DNA of 64,000 nucleotides from CAVTUU01 sp045804965 (GCA_045804965.1 JBJMMD010000002.1:62001-126000), one strand, 5' to 3'. Counted from the first letter of the stretch, positions 26,192 to 35,591 are shown. Translations and numbers: made by a program. The notes: generated by a model from the letters alone, not told the origin.

Positions 26192-26641
26192 ATGATGGCA
26201 ACCACCGAAGCGAAGAACGCGAACCCTACGTGCGCGCAGATCAAGCTCGGCGCGACGTACGAAGGAGCGCAAGGTCTCAGCTATTTCGAAGGCGTATCGG
26301 CGCAATCTGTCGGCTCCGCCGCGCTTTGCATGCACCTGCTCACGATTCCGCCGGGCGTTCGCGCAAACGCTCATCTCCACGAAAACCACGAAACCGCGAT
26401 CTATGTCATCAGCGGGCAAGCCGAGATGTGGTACGGCGAGCAGCTTGAGCATTACATGTTCCTCGAGCCGGGCGACATACTCTATATCCCCGCAGGCGTC
26501 CCGCACCTCCCGGGCAATCCGAGCTCCACTGTGCCGGTCACCGCTGTCATCGCCCGCACCGATCCTAATGAGCAGGAGAGTGTCGTCTTGCGGCCGGAAT
26601 TGGATCAACTGGCTCCGCCGCGAGCGGCGCACGCGTCGTAA
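26192..26641 (+). CDS. cupin-domain protein
   Basis: Small single-domain cupin of 149 residues. Cupin motif 1 is seen as HLHENHETAIYVISGQAEM and motif 2 as PGDILYIPAGVPHLPGN, which together supply the usual His/Glu metal ligands. Single cupins act as sugar isomerases, dioxygenases or storage-type binding proteins; nothing here decides. GGGAGACGAG precedes the ATG at 26192. It lies between the DinB-like gene and an SDR gene in the same direction. Confidence 0.85.
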   Translation: MMATTEAKNANPTCAQIKLGATYEGAQGLSYFEGVSAQSVGSAALCMHLLTIPPGVRANAHLHENHETAIYVISGQAEMWYGEQLEHYMFLEPGDILYIPAGVPHLPGNPSSTVPVTAVIARTDPNEQESVVLRPELDQLAPPRAAHAS

Positions 26642-26747
26642 GTCGGCGTCTAGTGCCGAGCTCTCGTAGAACCGCGTGGCAACATATACGGGCCGCTGGT
26701 CGAGCCCGCGCTCAATTGGCGTGTTTTCGTGTGGGAAAGGAAGTTGA

Positions 26748-27488
26748 ATGTTCCGCTTTGACGGCAAGACCGGCATTGTCACCGGTGGCGCCCGTGGCAT
26801 TGGCCGGGCGATAGCCGAGCGCCTCTCGCGCGACGGCGCACGGATCATGGTCGCCGACATCGACGAAACGACGGCGCAAACGACCGCGAGCGATCTCGGC
26901 GATCAGGTCATAGCCCAGCAGATGGACGTCACGTCCGACTCATCCTGGAACGCAGCCGTGGAGCGCGCGCTGAGCGTGTGGGACAAGATCGACATCCTCA
27001 TCAACAACGCCGGCATCGCCGGTCGTTCCGCCACCGTCTGGGACTACACCGTCGAGGAATGGAACCAGGTGATTGGGATCGATTTGACCGGCGTGTTTCT
27101 CGGTTGCCGCGCGGTTGTGCCACGCATGATCGAGGCAGGCTATGGCCGGATCGTCAACATTTCGTCCGTTGCTGGCAAAGAAGGAAACCCAAACGCCGCG
27201 CCCTACTCAGCAGCCAAAGCGGGCGTAATCGGCCTCACCAAATCGCTGGCCAAGGAAGTCGCGACAAAGGGCATACTCGTCAACGCGATCACGCCGGCCC
27301 CGATTGAAACCGAGATCTTGAAGCAAATATCTCAGGAGCACATTAATTACATGCTGAGCCGGATTCCGATGGGCCGCATTGGTCAGCCTGAAGAAGTCGC
27401 GACCCTCGTCGCATTCCTCGCCTCTGATGAAGTCACCTTTTCCACTGGGGCGGTATTCGACATTTCCGGCGGCCGCACAACGTACTAA
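26748..27488 (+). CDS. SDR-family oxidoreductase
   Basis: Classical short-chain dehydrogenase of 246 residues. It shows TGGARGIGR for NAD(P), DVTS, NNAGIAG, the catalytic Ser in NISSVAG and the YSAAK tyrosine/lysine pair. The acidic residue after strand 2 (ADIDE) suggests NAD preference. The close relation to FabG-like 3-oxoacyl-ACP or glucose dehydrogenases does not fix the substrate. GAAAGGAAG lies before the ATG. A hairpin at 27499 and a converging gene follow. Confidence 0.9.
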   Translation: MFRFDGKTGIVTGGARGIGRAIAERLSRDGARIMVADIDETTAQTTASDLGDQVIAQQMDVTSDSSWNAAVERALSVWDKIDILINNAGIAGRSATVWDYTVEEWNQVIGIDLTGVFLGCRAVVPRMIEAGYGRIVNISSVAGKEGNPNAAPYSAAKAGVIGLTKSLAKEVATKGILVNAITPAPIETEILKQISQEHINYMLSRIPMGRIGQPEEVATLVAFLASDEVTFSTGAVFDISGGRTTY

Positions 27489-27498
27489 TACGCTGAGC

Positions 27499-27514
27499 CG
27501 AGGCGTTTGCCTCG
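27499..27514. terminator. small hairpin between convergent genes
   Basis: CGAGGC (27499-27504), GTTT, GCCTCG (27509-27514). The stem is short, but it lies exactly between the SDR and the converging membrane protein gene. Confidence 0.35.
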
Positions 27515-27521
27515 ACCCGCT

Positions 27522-27950
27522 TCATTCCGACTTCGCCGCTACAGTGTCGGCGCCGTTCGGGCTCTCCACGGTCGACAGGCGTTCTTGCAGCTCCAAGTGC
27601 TGTTTGTCGAGGTTCTGGTATTTCTCTTTCAGCTCACGCAATGTCTCGTCCGATTCTTCTTCCGCCTCGATGATCGCATTGTCTGCGTTCTCTATGGCAC
27701 GGATGATCTCATCGAGCTTCAGTTGCATCGCCATCGCGTCGCGATTTTGCGTGTGCTGAATCAAGAAGACCATGAGAAAGGTGATGATCGTCGTTCCAGT
27801 ATTGATTACGAGCTGCCAGGTATCGGAAAAACCAAACAGCGGGCCGCTAATTGCCCACAGGACGATAACGCTCATGGCGATCAGGAACGCGACGTAGTGA
27901 CCGGTGAGTTGAGCGACTCTTGTCGCAAACTTAGTGAACCATCGCGTCAT
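27522..27950 (-). CDS. low-affinity iron permease family small membrane protein
   Basis: A 142-residue protein with two membrane helices (YVAFLIAMSVIVLWAISGP and VINTGTTIITFLMVFLIQ), then HTQNRDAMAMQLKLDEII and a long charged coiled coil. This is the arrangement of the PF04120-type low-affinity iron permease family, where NRD is a conserved feature. Direct proof of iron transport is lacking for the bacterial members. The ATG at 27950 follows AAAGG; an earlier start at 27995 would add residues unlike the family. Single gene, converging with the SDR. Confidence 0.75.
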   Translation of the reverse strand: MTRWFTKFATRVAQLTGHYVAFLIAMSVIVLWAISGPLFGFSDTWQLVINTGTTIITFLMVFLIQHTQNRDAMAMQLKLDEIIRAIENADNAIIEAEEESDETLRELKEKYQNLDKQHLELQERLSTVESPNGADTVAAKSE

Positions 27951-28040
27951 CGCGTTTGCCTTTCTGTCAAACAAACTTAACCCTTGCAACACCAACCCTT
28001 CTAAGGCAATATACGTACCACGCCGTCAAACCGTTTTTTA

Positions 28041-29321
28041 CTACATCACGAGTTGAGTTTCAGGCAGCGCTTCGACGAGCGGCACGGGAGTTGAGCGCAA
28101 CCTGCGTACTGGCGTGCACGCGAGCCAAACAGCGCCGAGCGCCATCGACGTGCTCGCGAAGATCACCGTAAAGCGGAGACCAACCGCGCTGCCCAGCCAA
28201 CCGCCCAGCAGGGCGCCGATCAACATCGCGCCGAATTCCAGCACCCGCATGCTGCCGTTGATCCGTCCGAGCGAGGTGGCGGGCGCGATTGCCTGGCGCA
28301 GGCTCAACTCGTCGATGATGTAGACGGTCGCTCCAGAGTCGGCAATGACCTGTTGAGCAACCAGCATGATCACGGTAAGAACCGACACGCCGGTCGCCAG
28401 CGCGATCAGCCCTTGTCCGGCGCCGGTGAGCACCAATCCCGCGATCATCGCCGGACCAATGCCGAGCCAGAGGGTGAACCGTTGGGCAAAGATTGATCCC
28501 GCGAGCGAGCTGATGCCGCCGACCGCGAAAATCAGGCCCAGGGCGCCGGGTTTGAATCCCAGCTCTCGGGTGACGAACAGCAAGTAGACAACGCCGTTGA
28601 CGCGATAGCCGAATTGCAGCATCAAATTGGACACGGCCAAGCTTCGCAGCACCGGCTCTCGCGACAACATTCGGATACCGTCGGTGATCTCCACGCGGAT
28701 GTGCTGTCGTTCCGCTTTCGGTTTGGGAGCCGTTTCCGGCGACTCGATTCGATGGATGAAATAGGCGGAAGCCAGAAAGCTGACCGCGTCGATGACAATC
28801 GCTCCTGGCGCCGTCATGATTTCGACCAACCATCCGCCCAAGCTGAACGCGGCGGTCTCCGAAACTGCTGCGCTCGCCGCAAGTTTGCTGTTACCCTCGA
28901 CAAGCTCCTCCGAGTGGACCAAGCTCGGCAGATAGGCCTGATATGCCAAATCAAAAAAGACTGAGAAGATGCTCGTCAGCCCGGCAATGACATACAGATG
29001 TTCGATCCGCAGCGCATCGAAGAGCGCCGCAATTGGAACCGTCATCAGCAGGACAGCTCTTACGAGGTCGGACACAATCATGATCGGTCGCCGCGGCAGC
29101 CGATCGACCCACGCCCCGGCAAACAGGCTGAGGAGAAAGGCGGGAGCCATTTCTGCGATTCCGAGGAGGGCGATTTGGAACGCGTTGGCATGGAGCGTAA
29201 GGATCGCCGCGAAAGCCAACGCAGTCCGCGTGATCAGCGACCCAAATAGCGAGATCGACTCCGCCGACCACAGGCGAACGAAATCCTTATGAGTCCATAG
29301 CCCCGATTGGAATCGACGCAC
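28041..29321 (-). CDS. MFS transporter
   Basis: Twelve-helix exporter of 426 residues. The N-terminus RRFQSGLWTHKDFVRLWSA leads into helix 1, and GAWVDRLPRRPIMI is the MFS loop motif. The central loop is charged (PKPKAERQHIR), separating two six-helix halves. The type is close to enterobactin/macrolide exporters such as the Mef/EntS group. The GTG at 29321 has GGAG five bases upstream, so it is preferred to the ATG at 29360. No regulator is adjacent. Substrate unknown. Confidence 0.85.
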   Translation of the reverse strand: MRRFQSGLWTHKDFVRLWSAESISLFGSLITRTALAFAAILTLHANAFQIALLGIAEMAPAFLLSLFAGAWVDRLPRRPIMIVSDLVRAVLLMTVPIAALFDALRIEHLYVIAGLTSIFSVFFDLAYQAYLPSLVHSEELVEGNSKLAASAAVSETAAFSLGGWLVEIMTAPGAIVIDAVSFLASAYFIHRIESPETAPKPKAERQHIRVEITDGIRMLSREPVLRSLAVSNLMLQFGYRVNGVVYLLFVTRELGFKPGALGLIFAVGGISSLAGSIFAQRFTLWLGIGPAMIAGLVLTGAGQGLIALATGVSVLTVIMLVAQQVIADSGATVYIIDELSLRQAIAPATSLGRINGSMRVLEFGAMLIGALLGGWLGSAVGLRFTVIFASTSMALGAVWLACTPVRRLRSTPVPLVEALPETQLVM

Positions 29322-29605
29322 AGGCACTCCTCGTGAGAACCGGCGACGCCAGTCACACATGAGTACCGCCGCCCCAGTTTATTCCGTCCCGAAATCGACG
29401 CGCCTGGGTAGCCTACCACCCAATAGGACTTAGTGGCGTCACGTGCGATTGCGCATTCGGCGAGATAGCCGCATGATAGCGGCAGCAGGCAGCAGATGAT
29501 GCCCCGAACAACGTTCATCCGGATGCGGTGGCGGTCCCGCCGGTGAGCCGACGCGATACGCAGCCCACGGTGTGGGCGCGTGACGAACCGGAGAGACGAA
29601 GCCCC

Positions 29606-29878
29606 GTGAGAGTACGAGTCGATCAACCACTCCTTCAGGAGGACCGGCTCATCCGTCAATCGGCCGCTGATCTCGCCGAACCGGTCGATGACGAACGCCC
29701 GCCAGTTTGCCCCCGGTGCCAGAAACGTCTGGTGATCCTTGCCACGCATCACAGCCGAGACACGGCGGGGCATCGCGTTCGCCGCCAATTGTGGGGATGT
29801 CCCCGCGGCCACGCGACCGTCTACCGTACGGGGGGATCGTTCGGCGGCATGGAGCTCCTGCCTGACGTCCTTCCTTAA
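29606..29878 (+). CDS. small zinc-ribbon protein
   Basis: A 90-residue protein with two metal knuckles, PPVCPRCQK and WGCPRGHATVY, about 28 residues apart, so a zinc ribbon is likely. The remaining sequence has no enzyme motif. Translation probably begins with GTG at 29606, behind GGAGAG at a long spacing; an ATG at 29528 is possible but adds unlikely residues. The function is unknown; small ribbons of this kind bind nucleic acid or act as chaperone partners. It faces the MFS gene. Confidence 0.5.
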   Translation: MRVRVDQPLLQEDRLIRQSAADLAEPVDDERPPVCPRCQKRLVILATHHSRDTAGHRVRRQLWGCPRGHATVYRTGGSFGGMELLPDVLP

Positions 29879-30678
29879 CCTAGGCCGAAATCGCGTCCGC
29901 GACATCGTGCGCCGCGGTCACAAGCCAAAGCCCGTCGACTTGGCGAGGGTGGGCGATGCCGTCGATCAAGACGAGCAGACAGCTGGCGCCAAGGAGAAAA
30001 CCCGTCGCCCGCCCCCCGAGCCGAGGCAACTGCCGCAAGGATGCAGCAACGGTCAACGCCTTCCAAACTTTTGTAAGGGCAAAACAATCCGTGCTCATGA
30101 CGCACATCACCAGTCACGCGCGAAAACGTCCCATCGAGCTGCAGTCGGCGACGTCCTTGCAATCTTGCCTTCACTCGAAGCCGAAGAAATCATCCAGCGT
30201 ACGCACTGTGCTCAGTTCCACCAATGCGTCATCAAAGACATGCGCCTCCCTCGTCATCCTGCGCGCATACCTACCCCTCATCCTAATCCGCCACCCCATC
30301 GTCATCCTGAGCGACAGTCGAAGGATCTGTGCCTGCCAACTACCATCCTGTTCAGTGCCAGCAACCTCGACTTCTCTCCGATGAAATCCTGTGCGCTCTC
30401 GGGCGCTCGTAGCCTTGGAAGGGTTGGCAGGTCGTAGCCTTCCCGCTGGGTGGATTTAGCTCCAGGCGCCTGGACGCCGACTTTCATGTCGCGGGCGCCC
30501 TGCCCCGGCATAATCCCAAGGCGTGATGGGTTCTATGAGTGTCATTCAGCAGAACTTCAGCTATACTGGTTGGATCAAGTTCACATCGTGAAACGTGCAC
30601 AGCCCGTTTCCGCGCCCGCGATCACGCCATTGCGCAGAGGTGTGAATTCAATGCGGTTTGCTGCCGCGTGTTTTTCCA
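29879..30678. other. 800-bp region with no convincing gene; holds a repeat
   Basis: No long ORF with gene-like codon use was found. A short minus-strand ORF at 29880-30098 (72 residues, one hydrophobic segment GFLLGASCLLVLIDG) is possible but has no clear ribosome site. The dispersed repeat starts at 30300. A perfect 14-bp palindrome TCCAGGCGCCTGGA lies at 30461-30474. It may be decayed DNA. Confidence 0.4.
30300..30382. repeat. dispersed GTCATTCTGAGCG repeat, copy B
   Basis: CGTCATCCTGAGCGACAGTC begins at 30300 and continues through AAGGATCT and ACCATCCTGTTCAGTGCCAG to CCTCGACTT. The same order of blocks is found at 40301-40388. Its right end is less well kept than that of copy C. Confidence 0.6.
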
Positions 30679-31998
30679 TTAGAGGCTGATTCGGTATGCC
30701 GTCAATGCCGCGATCCGGTCATCCCGCAGTGTTAGGAAGATCGGGATGAGCAACGGTGGCGCCGCGCTCGACTCAACGGGACGCCGAATTGACAGCACGA
30801 ATGCTACCTGCCCCCGGTCACCCGCGACGACGTCGACCGCTTCTCCTGAGCCGCTCGGTTCCGCCTCGAAGAGCGCCTCGAACGCGGCGAGTGCCGCCTC
30901 AGGGCCGCCCTCGCGCGCAATCCCGCCTTCGGCGTATTGTCGAACTTGGCAATCCGGAGCAAAGAGAGTGTCAATCACAGCGGGGTCCCGCGAATTGATC
31001 GCGCGCACCATCTGCTCGACAATCTGGCCGGGCTGACCCATCGCTCCCGCTGACGCTGACCGTTCTCCCGTGCCGGCGAGCGGCACTCGGGCAGTGGACT
31101 TGCGGCCATTGGCAAGAACCATCAGGAATAAATCGAGAGCGGCAAATGCCTGCTCCGTGCCCGGTCCGAGAAAGACATCGTGTCGCGCTCCGATGACGGT
31201 CTCAACTCGGAACGTGGCCTTGGTCATCGTCGTTTTCAGCCGAACGACCATCTCAGGCGAAATATCGCCGCGTTGCCCACGAATGAAGATCGTTGGGCAC
31301 TCGATTCTCGCCAAGATGTCCCAGTCTGATCTCGGCGCTGACGCCGCCGCGATGCGCTCAACAATGTCCAGGTCGTATCGCCAGCGCAGACTACCATCGT
31401 CCTGTTCGATCAGATCGAAGGGAATATCGTGCCGCGCGCGTGCGATCGAGAGACCGAGCGTTTCCCGGTAGTACGTCGTCGCTTCGTCGCGATTTGCGAA
31501 AGTTGGCGGAATCGTTTGGGCGAGCGCAAGGCGATTCGCCGCTCGCACTTCATTCACCTCGGGTGCGGTATCGCCGACGACCAGACCGGACAACAGCGAT
31601 GGATGCCGGGCGGCCAGACGATAGGCGACGAGCCCGCCGTGCATCCGCCCGATCACCACCGGCCGAACAAGCCCGGTTTCCCTGATCAAACCGGCGACGT
31701 CGTCCGCCATCGTATCGGGATCGTACCCGGCAGGAGGATGATCGGAGCCGCCCCGGCCGCGCAAATCTGGCGCGATCACGCGCGACGAGCGCGCCAAATG
31801 GGCGGCGAGATTTGCCATCCCCTCGCCGGTTTGAAGCATGCCGTGAAGGACGACAACCGGCGGTCGAGTCGGCGACTTTGGCCCTTCCCACTCCAAGTAA
31901 CAGAGTCTGATCCCGTTCGTGGGTGCTTCGCGCTCGGCTGGCAATTGGCGTTCGCCCGGAAGCCGGTCTACTCCCTTTTGCTCAACGGCTTCCGTCAT
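30679..31998 (-). CDS. alpha/beta hydrolase-fold protein fused to SnoaL-like domain, nucleophile missing
   Basis: A 439-residue fusion. Residues ~30-310 form an alpha/beta hydrolase fold (VVVLHGMLQTGEG, APDLRGRGGSDHP, a late GARHDVFL histidine). The nucleophile elbow should read GxSxG but here is G117-R-M-H-G121, with Met119 in the serine position. Residues ~325-439 look like a SnoaL/NTF2-type cone domain (MVRAINSRDPAVIDTLFAPD). An inactive binding or sensor role is therefore possible. GGAGG lies five bases before the ATG at 31998. It follows the LLM oxidoreductase gene in the same direction and is probably co-transcribed. Confidence 0.75.
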   Translation of the reverse strand: MTEAVEQKGVDRLPGERQLPAEREAPTNGIRLCYLEWEGPKSPTRPPVVVLHGMLQTGEGMANLAAHLARSSRVIAPDLRGRGGSDHPPAGYDPDTMADDVAGLIRETGLVRPVVIGRMHGGLVAYRLAARHPSLLSGLVVGDTAPEVNEVRAANRLALAQTIPPTFANRDEATTYYRETLGLSIARARHDIPFDLIEQDDGSLRWRYDLDIVERIAAASAPRSDWDILARIECPTIFIRGQRGDISPEMVVRLKTTMTKATFRVETVIGARHDVFLGPGTEQAFAALDLFLMVLANGRKSTARVPLAGTGERSASAGAMGQPGQIVEQMVRAINSRDPAVIDTLFAPDCQVRQYAEGGIAREGGPEAALAAFEALFEAEPSGSGEAVDVVAGDRGQVAFVLSIRRPVESSAAPPLLIPIFLTLRDDRIAALTAYRISL

Positions 31999-32086
31999 AC
32001 TTGCCTCCACTTAGGTGTGCTCACTTGACTATTAAGATGCAAGCGAAAGCATACCAACTGCCGCGGTCATTGGTCTGCTCACCGGG

Positions 32087-32983
32087 TTATCCTCGCGCTA
32101 TCTTCGCCGCCTCGCCCAACTGCTCGATCGCTGTGGTAGTGAGCGGGTAAAGATTGCAAATGACATGGCCAACGCCAGCGTCTGCGTAGCCTTTCAGCCC
32201 GGCCGCGACTTCCGCGACGCCACCGCCGAGAAACTTACTGGCCTCGCCGACATTGTCAGGCGTCGAACCAAGCTCGGGGAATGCGACATTGAGTCCGGCG
32301 GTCACTTCGAGTGTGGCCGGGTCGCGCTCGACCTCATCGCAGGCTTTCAACATCGCTTCGCGCCGCTCGGCGATGGCGCTGACGTCACCGTGCCAGGCCG
32401 TGTTCCAGCTATCGGCGAACTTCGCCGTCAACTCCAACATTCGCGGTTTAAATGAAGCCACCAGAACCGGGATTTCGCGCGCTGGCCGCGGCAACATCTG
32501 ACAATGCGGGGCCGAGTAATACTTGCCGTTGAAGTTCACCTCGCCCTTCTTGACGAGCGGGACGATGATTTCGAGCGCCTCTTCAAAGCGACTGACTTTG
32601 TTTTCAAACGAGAGACCGAACGACTCAAACTCCGGTTGATGCCAACCGGCGCCGAGACCAAGGATGATCCTGCCGCCGCTCACTTCGTCGAGCGTCACCG
32701 CCATCTTCGCCAGTACCGCAGGGTTGCGGAAGGCTGTGCAGAGCACGAGCGAGCCAAGCTCGATGCGCGTGGTCGCGTCGGCGAGCGCTGTCCAAATCGT
32801 CCAACCTTCGAGCACGCCGGAAGGCTCTTGATCCTTGAAGTGATAGAAGAGGTGGTCGTAAATCCAGACGGAGTCGAGTCCATCTGCCTCCGCCTGCAAT
32901 GCCAGCTCACGGACTTGGCTGTACGCGAACGGGCGGCCGAGCTCCTCACGGTCACCAAGGGGCAAAATGACGCCGATTTTCAT
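32087..32983 (-). CDS. LLM-class F420-dependent oxidoreductase
   Basis: Luciferase-like TIM-barrel flavin or F420 enzyme of 298 residues. It begins MKIGVILPLGDREE, has DGLDSVWIYDHLFYH in strand/helix 2 and the conserved ILGLGAGWHQPEFESFG in the middle, typical of F420-dependent members. The exact reaction is unknown; relatives reduce or oxidise sugars, alcohols and activated alkenes. GAAGGAG lies before the ATG at 32983; the longer frame reaches 33019 without support. It is divergent from the MFS gene at 33158 and upstream of the hydrolase-SnoaL gene. Confidence 0.85.
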   Translation of the reverse strand: MKIGVILPLGDREELGRPFAYSQVRELALQAEADGLDSVWIYDHLFYHFKDQEPSGVLEGWTIWTALADATTRIELGSLVLCTAFRNPAVLAKMAVTLDEVSGGRIILGLGAGWHQPEFESFGLSFENKVSRFEEALEIIVPLVKKGEVNFNGKYYSAPHCQMLPRPAREIPVLVASFKPRMLELTAKFADSWNTAWHGDVSAIAERREAMLKACDEVERDPATLEVTAGLNVAFPELGSTPDNVGEASKFLGGGVAEVAAGLKGYADAGVGHVICNLYPLTTTAIEQLGEAAKIARG

Positions 32984-33157
32984 CAAGACTCCTTCTCGGA
33001 TTCCTTGTCTCAGGTTCAATGGTTGGCCCGCGCGGCTTCGCTCGCCAAAGGCTACACTCTATGGCCGAGGCCGAATTCTCGCAACGCCCTCGACCTGGAA
33101 CCGGCTTGGTTCGCCCAAGCCGGCGGTTGGACTGCACGACGCGGGTCACGGGAAGTC

Positions 33158-34459
33158 ATGGTTTCGGGAACGGAAGAACGAGCGGCCGTTGTGGCGGCCC
33201 ACGGACCGCCAAAACCGCCCCGCCCGGCTGGGGGCAGGTACGGCCGTGTGCTCAAGAACAAGCAGTTTCGCCTGCTTTGGTTCTCGCAGCTCTGCTCCGC
33301 GATCACTGCGTCGATATCTCAAGTCGTCATACCGCTTTTCGTATACGACCTCAGCGCCTCGGCTGGACTGCTTGGCGCGGTCTTCGTAGCACAACGCGCA
33401 GCACAGTTCGCGGTCACTCCAATTACCGGGGTTGTCGCCGATCGCTTCAACCGGCGCCGGATCATGCGAACGTGCGATCTCGCGCGCGCCAGTTTACTTT
33501 TCACGATGTGTTTCACAAACGAGGTCTGGGAGGTTGCGGCGATCGCAGTCCTGGTTTCCATCGCCACCGCGTTCTCCCGGCCAGCGGAGCTTGCGACCGT
33601 GCCGACGCTGGTTCCCGCGGAAGACTTGGTACCGGCTCTCTCCTTGTCTCAAGTCTCGTGGAGCATTACTGGGATCGCCGGACCAGCGTTGGGCGGAGGC
33701 ATCTTCAGCCTTGTTGGGCCCCGACCTGCCTTTGGGCTCGAAGTAGCTGTCTACCTTAGCTCGTTCCTTTTCCTCTCTCGAATTCACATTGCGACCACGG
33801 TTAGCAAGGCAACCGGAGGGTTCGTCGCGTCCGCTTGGCGCGATTTCCTTGAGGGACTGCGTACCGTCTGGAGCATTCCGGTTGTGCGCGCGATCTCCGG
33901 AACGGAGGCGCTGTGGAGCTTGAACGCGGCAACGCTGAGCATCGCGACCGTCGTTTTCACAGAAGACGAACTTGACCTCGGCAACCGCGCCGGCACGATC
34001 TACAGCCTGCTCGTTGCGTCGATAAGCGCCGGCGCGGTCATCGGCGCGCTGATCGCTCATCGCGTCGAGGCGAATTTCGGCCGGGCCCGGTTGATGGTCG
34101 TCGGCTATCTCGGTCCATTGTTCCTTGTGCCTGTGATCTTCACTCCGCCGATGTGGTCCGTGTTCATCCTCTTTTTCCTTCTCGGCTTCACCGATGCCTG
34201 GGCAGTCATTTCGTACCAGTCGTTCGTCGCCGAAGCAGTCGACGATGAGGTGCGCGGCCGAGTGTATGCGACCTTGGGCGCGATCATCATGCTCGGCGCC
34301 GTGATTGCAAGCGCCGTCGTCGGCTGGTCGACCTCTCATCTCGGAGCATCGCTCACGATTGCCCTGTCTGGGTTGATTGTCGGAATTGGCGGACCACTGC
34401 TGCTCATTCTCTCGGGCGCGGGATCAGCCCTCAGAGCGCCGCGGGCAAAGACCGCGTAG
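33158..34459 (+). CDS. MFS transporter
   Basis: Exporter of 433 residues with a ~35-residue polar N-terminus (PPKPPRPAGGRYG) before helix 1, LKNKQFRLLWFSQLCSA. The MFS loop motif is GVVADRFNRRRIMR and the second half begins after RDFLEGLRTVWS. Twelve hydrophobic segments are visible, of the same broad type as the other MFS genes here. The ATG at 33158 is chosen because the open frame upstream (to 32504) is antisense to the LLM gene. It is divergent from that gene, with 174 bp between. Substrate unknown. Confidence 0.85.
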   Translation: MVSGTEERAAVVAAHGPPKPPRPAGGRYGRVLKNKQFRLLWFSQLCSAITASISQVVIPLFVYDLSASAGLLGAVFVAQRAAQFAVTPITGVVADRFNRRRIMRTCDLARASLLFTMCFTNEVWEVAAIAVLVSIATAFSRPAELATVPTLVPAEDLVPALSLSQVSWSITGIAGPALGGGIFSLVGPRPAFGLEVAVYLSSFLFLSRIHIATTVSKATGGFVASAWRDFLEGLRTVWSIPVVRAISGTEALWSLNAATLSIATVVFTEDELDLGNRAGTIYSLLVASISAGAVIGALIAHRVEANFGRARLMVVGYLGPLFLVPVIFTPPMWSVFILFFLLGFTDAWAVISYQSFVAEAVDDEVRGRVYATLGAIIMLGAVIASAVVGWSTSHLGASLTIALSGLIVGIGGPLLLILSGAGSALRAPRAKTA

Positions 34460-34546
34460 CAACGCGAATCGAAGCGGCTCAAGTACAATGCCGCTGGTCC
34501 GCCGTCCGAGGCGGCGTCGGCAATAAGGGGCGGGAGAACCGTCAGA

Positions 34547-34948
34547 ATGATTCCAATCTTGGGTCGTAAGAAGAAGCAATCTGAGCAACCAGCATCCGGC
34601 CCTGCGCTTTTGCCAAATGGCTGGAGGTTCTCGCTCAAAGGCTCGCCGCGGCACTACGACAACATCCACCAGATCATTGAATCGACCGGCGAAGCAAAGG
34701 TGTATTTCGGTGAGGCACTCGCGTATGAGCGCGGAGCCGGCGTGGCGCTCTGGAGAGTTAGCGCAACCGGTTTTTCTTGGTTGCCAAAGTTGTACGCGTG
34801 GTGGACCGAGCAGGAGCGGCTGGAACCGATCCAGTTCACATTTCATCTCTACATGCCCGACAACCCGAACTATCCTGCGATCGATCTGCGCGACAACACG
34901 CCGGATGAAGTCGCGGAGTACATCAAGCAGAACGCGCCGCGGACCTGA
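34547..34948 (+). CDS. hypothetical protein
   Basis: I do not recognise this 133-residue protein. The N-terminus is basic (GRKKKQ), then a mixed alpha/beta segment with many aromatic residues (FSWLPKLYAWWTEQERLEPI, TFHLYMPDNPNYPAIDL). It has no signal peptide, cysteines or metal motif, and ends in a helix DEVAEYIKQNAPR. It follows the MFS gene by 87 bp and is followed at once by a strong hairpin terminator, so it is a true transcribed unit. Confidence 0.7.
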   Translation: MIPILGRKKKQSEQPASGPALLPNGWRFSLKGSPRHYDNIHQIIESTGEAKVYFGEALAYERGAGVALWRVSATGFSWLPKLYAWWTEQERLEPIQFTFHLYMPDNPNYPAIDLRDNTPDEVAEYIKQNAPRT

Positions 34949-34970
34949 CGGGACCTTTGCGCACAAGAAG

Positions 34971-35000
34971 AACCGCTCCGGACGTTTGTCCGGAGCGGTT
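34971..35000 (+). terminator. strong hairpin terminator
   Basis: AACCGCTCCGGAC (34971-34983), loop GTTT, GTCCGGAGCGGTT (34988-35000): a perfect 13-bp stem, 23 bp after the stop of the hypothetical gene. The U-tract is weak, as is common in high-GC bacteria. Confidence 0.75.
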
Positions 35001-35591
35001 GCATTGAGTCTCATGCGACGGATTCGATGCCTCTGAGTGCTATCGGGTCAATCAGCGCCGACCTTCATCTCTTGGGCATCCATCGCCGTTAGGACGGCGA
35101 CGGGGGCGCGTTCTGGGTGAACCTTCCAACAATTCCCAACCGACTCCGTTGCGTTGCATCGTGCCGCGTCTTGCTCTCCTCGCAATGCCCATCCGAGTGA
35201 GCATCGCCACGGGCTCGGCCCACCAGCTTCCTCCGTCGGAAAAAGTCGCAAACGCGACAACATCGGACACCCATAGCGCCCCGGCTCCGCCGTTGGCTCC
35301 TCTTCCATGAGGGGCCGGCGTAGCTCGCGGCTCATGCCGAACACCTTTCGTTTATCCACGTTGCCGTGGCTCCGACCGTATTCCCAACCTCAAACGGGAC
35401 GCCCCGAAGGAGCGAGGAAGGGCATTGCGGCCGGTTGACGCCTGGTCTGCTCGCACTATTCAGAACCAGGTCGTTCATGCAGTATATACCAACGCCCTGC
35501 CCGAAACGCGTGCGACCGGCCCCTCGCGCTCACCCGTATACTTCCGGCGCGCGAAACCGATTTCGACATGGTGAGGTGGACAAGGGCAAGT
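35001..35591. other. 590-bp intergenic region before crcB
   Basis: No gene with credible codon use was seen. Minus-strand frames around 35048-35359 read like translated repeat DNA. CATTGCGAGGAGAGCAAGAC on the minus strand resembles the common CATTGCGAGGAGCGAAGC dispersed repeat type. I looked for a fluoride riboswitch in front of crcB and did not find its core. Confidence 0.4.

Noticed and set aside
29234..29905. Minus-strand ORF of 223 codons opposite the zinc-ribbon gene
   Set aside because: Arg-rich, low-complexity reading typical of shadow frames; the plus strand has the zinc knuckles.
32504..33157. Long N-terminal extension of the MFS protein at 33158
   Set aside because: The extension is antisense to the LLM oxidoreductase and not membrane- or domain-like; internal ATG preferred.
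35048..35359. Minus-strand ORF of 103 codons in the crcB upstream gap
   Set aside because: Reads like translated repeat DNA and has no domain or ribosome site.
35470..35591. Fluoride riboswitch in front of crcB
   Set aside because: I searched for the conserved GGCGAUGG...CUGAUG core and found nothing convincing in the 120 bases before the gene.
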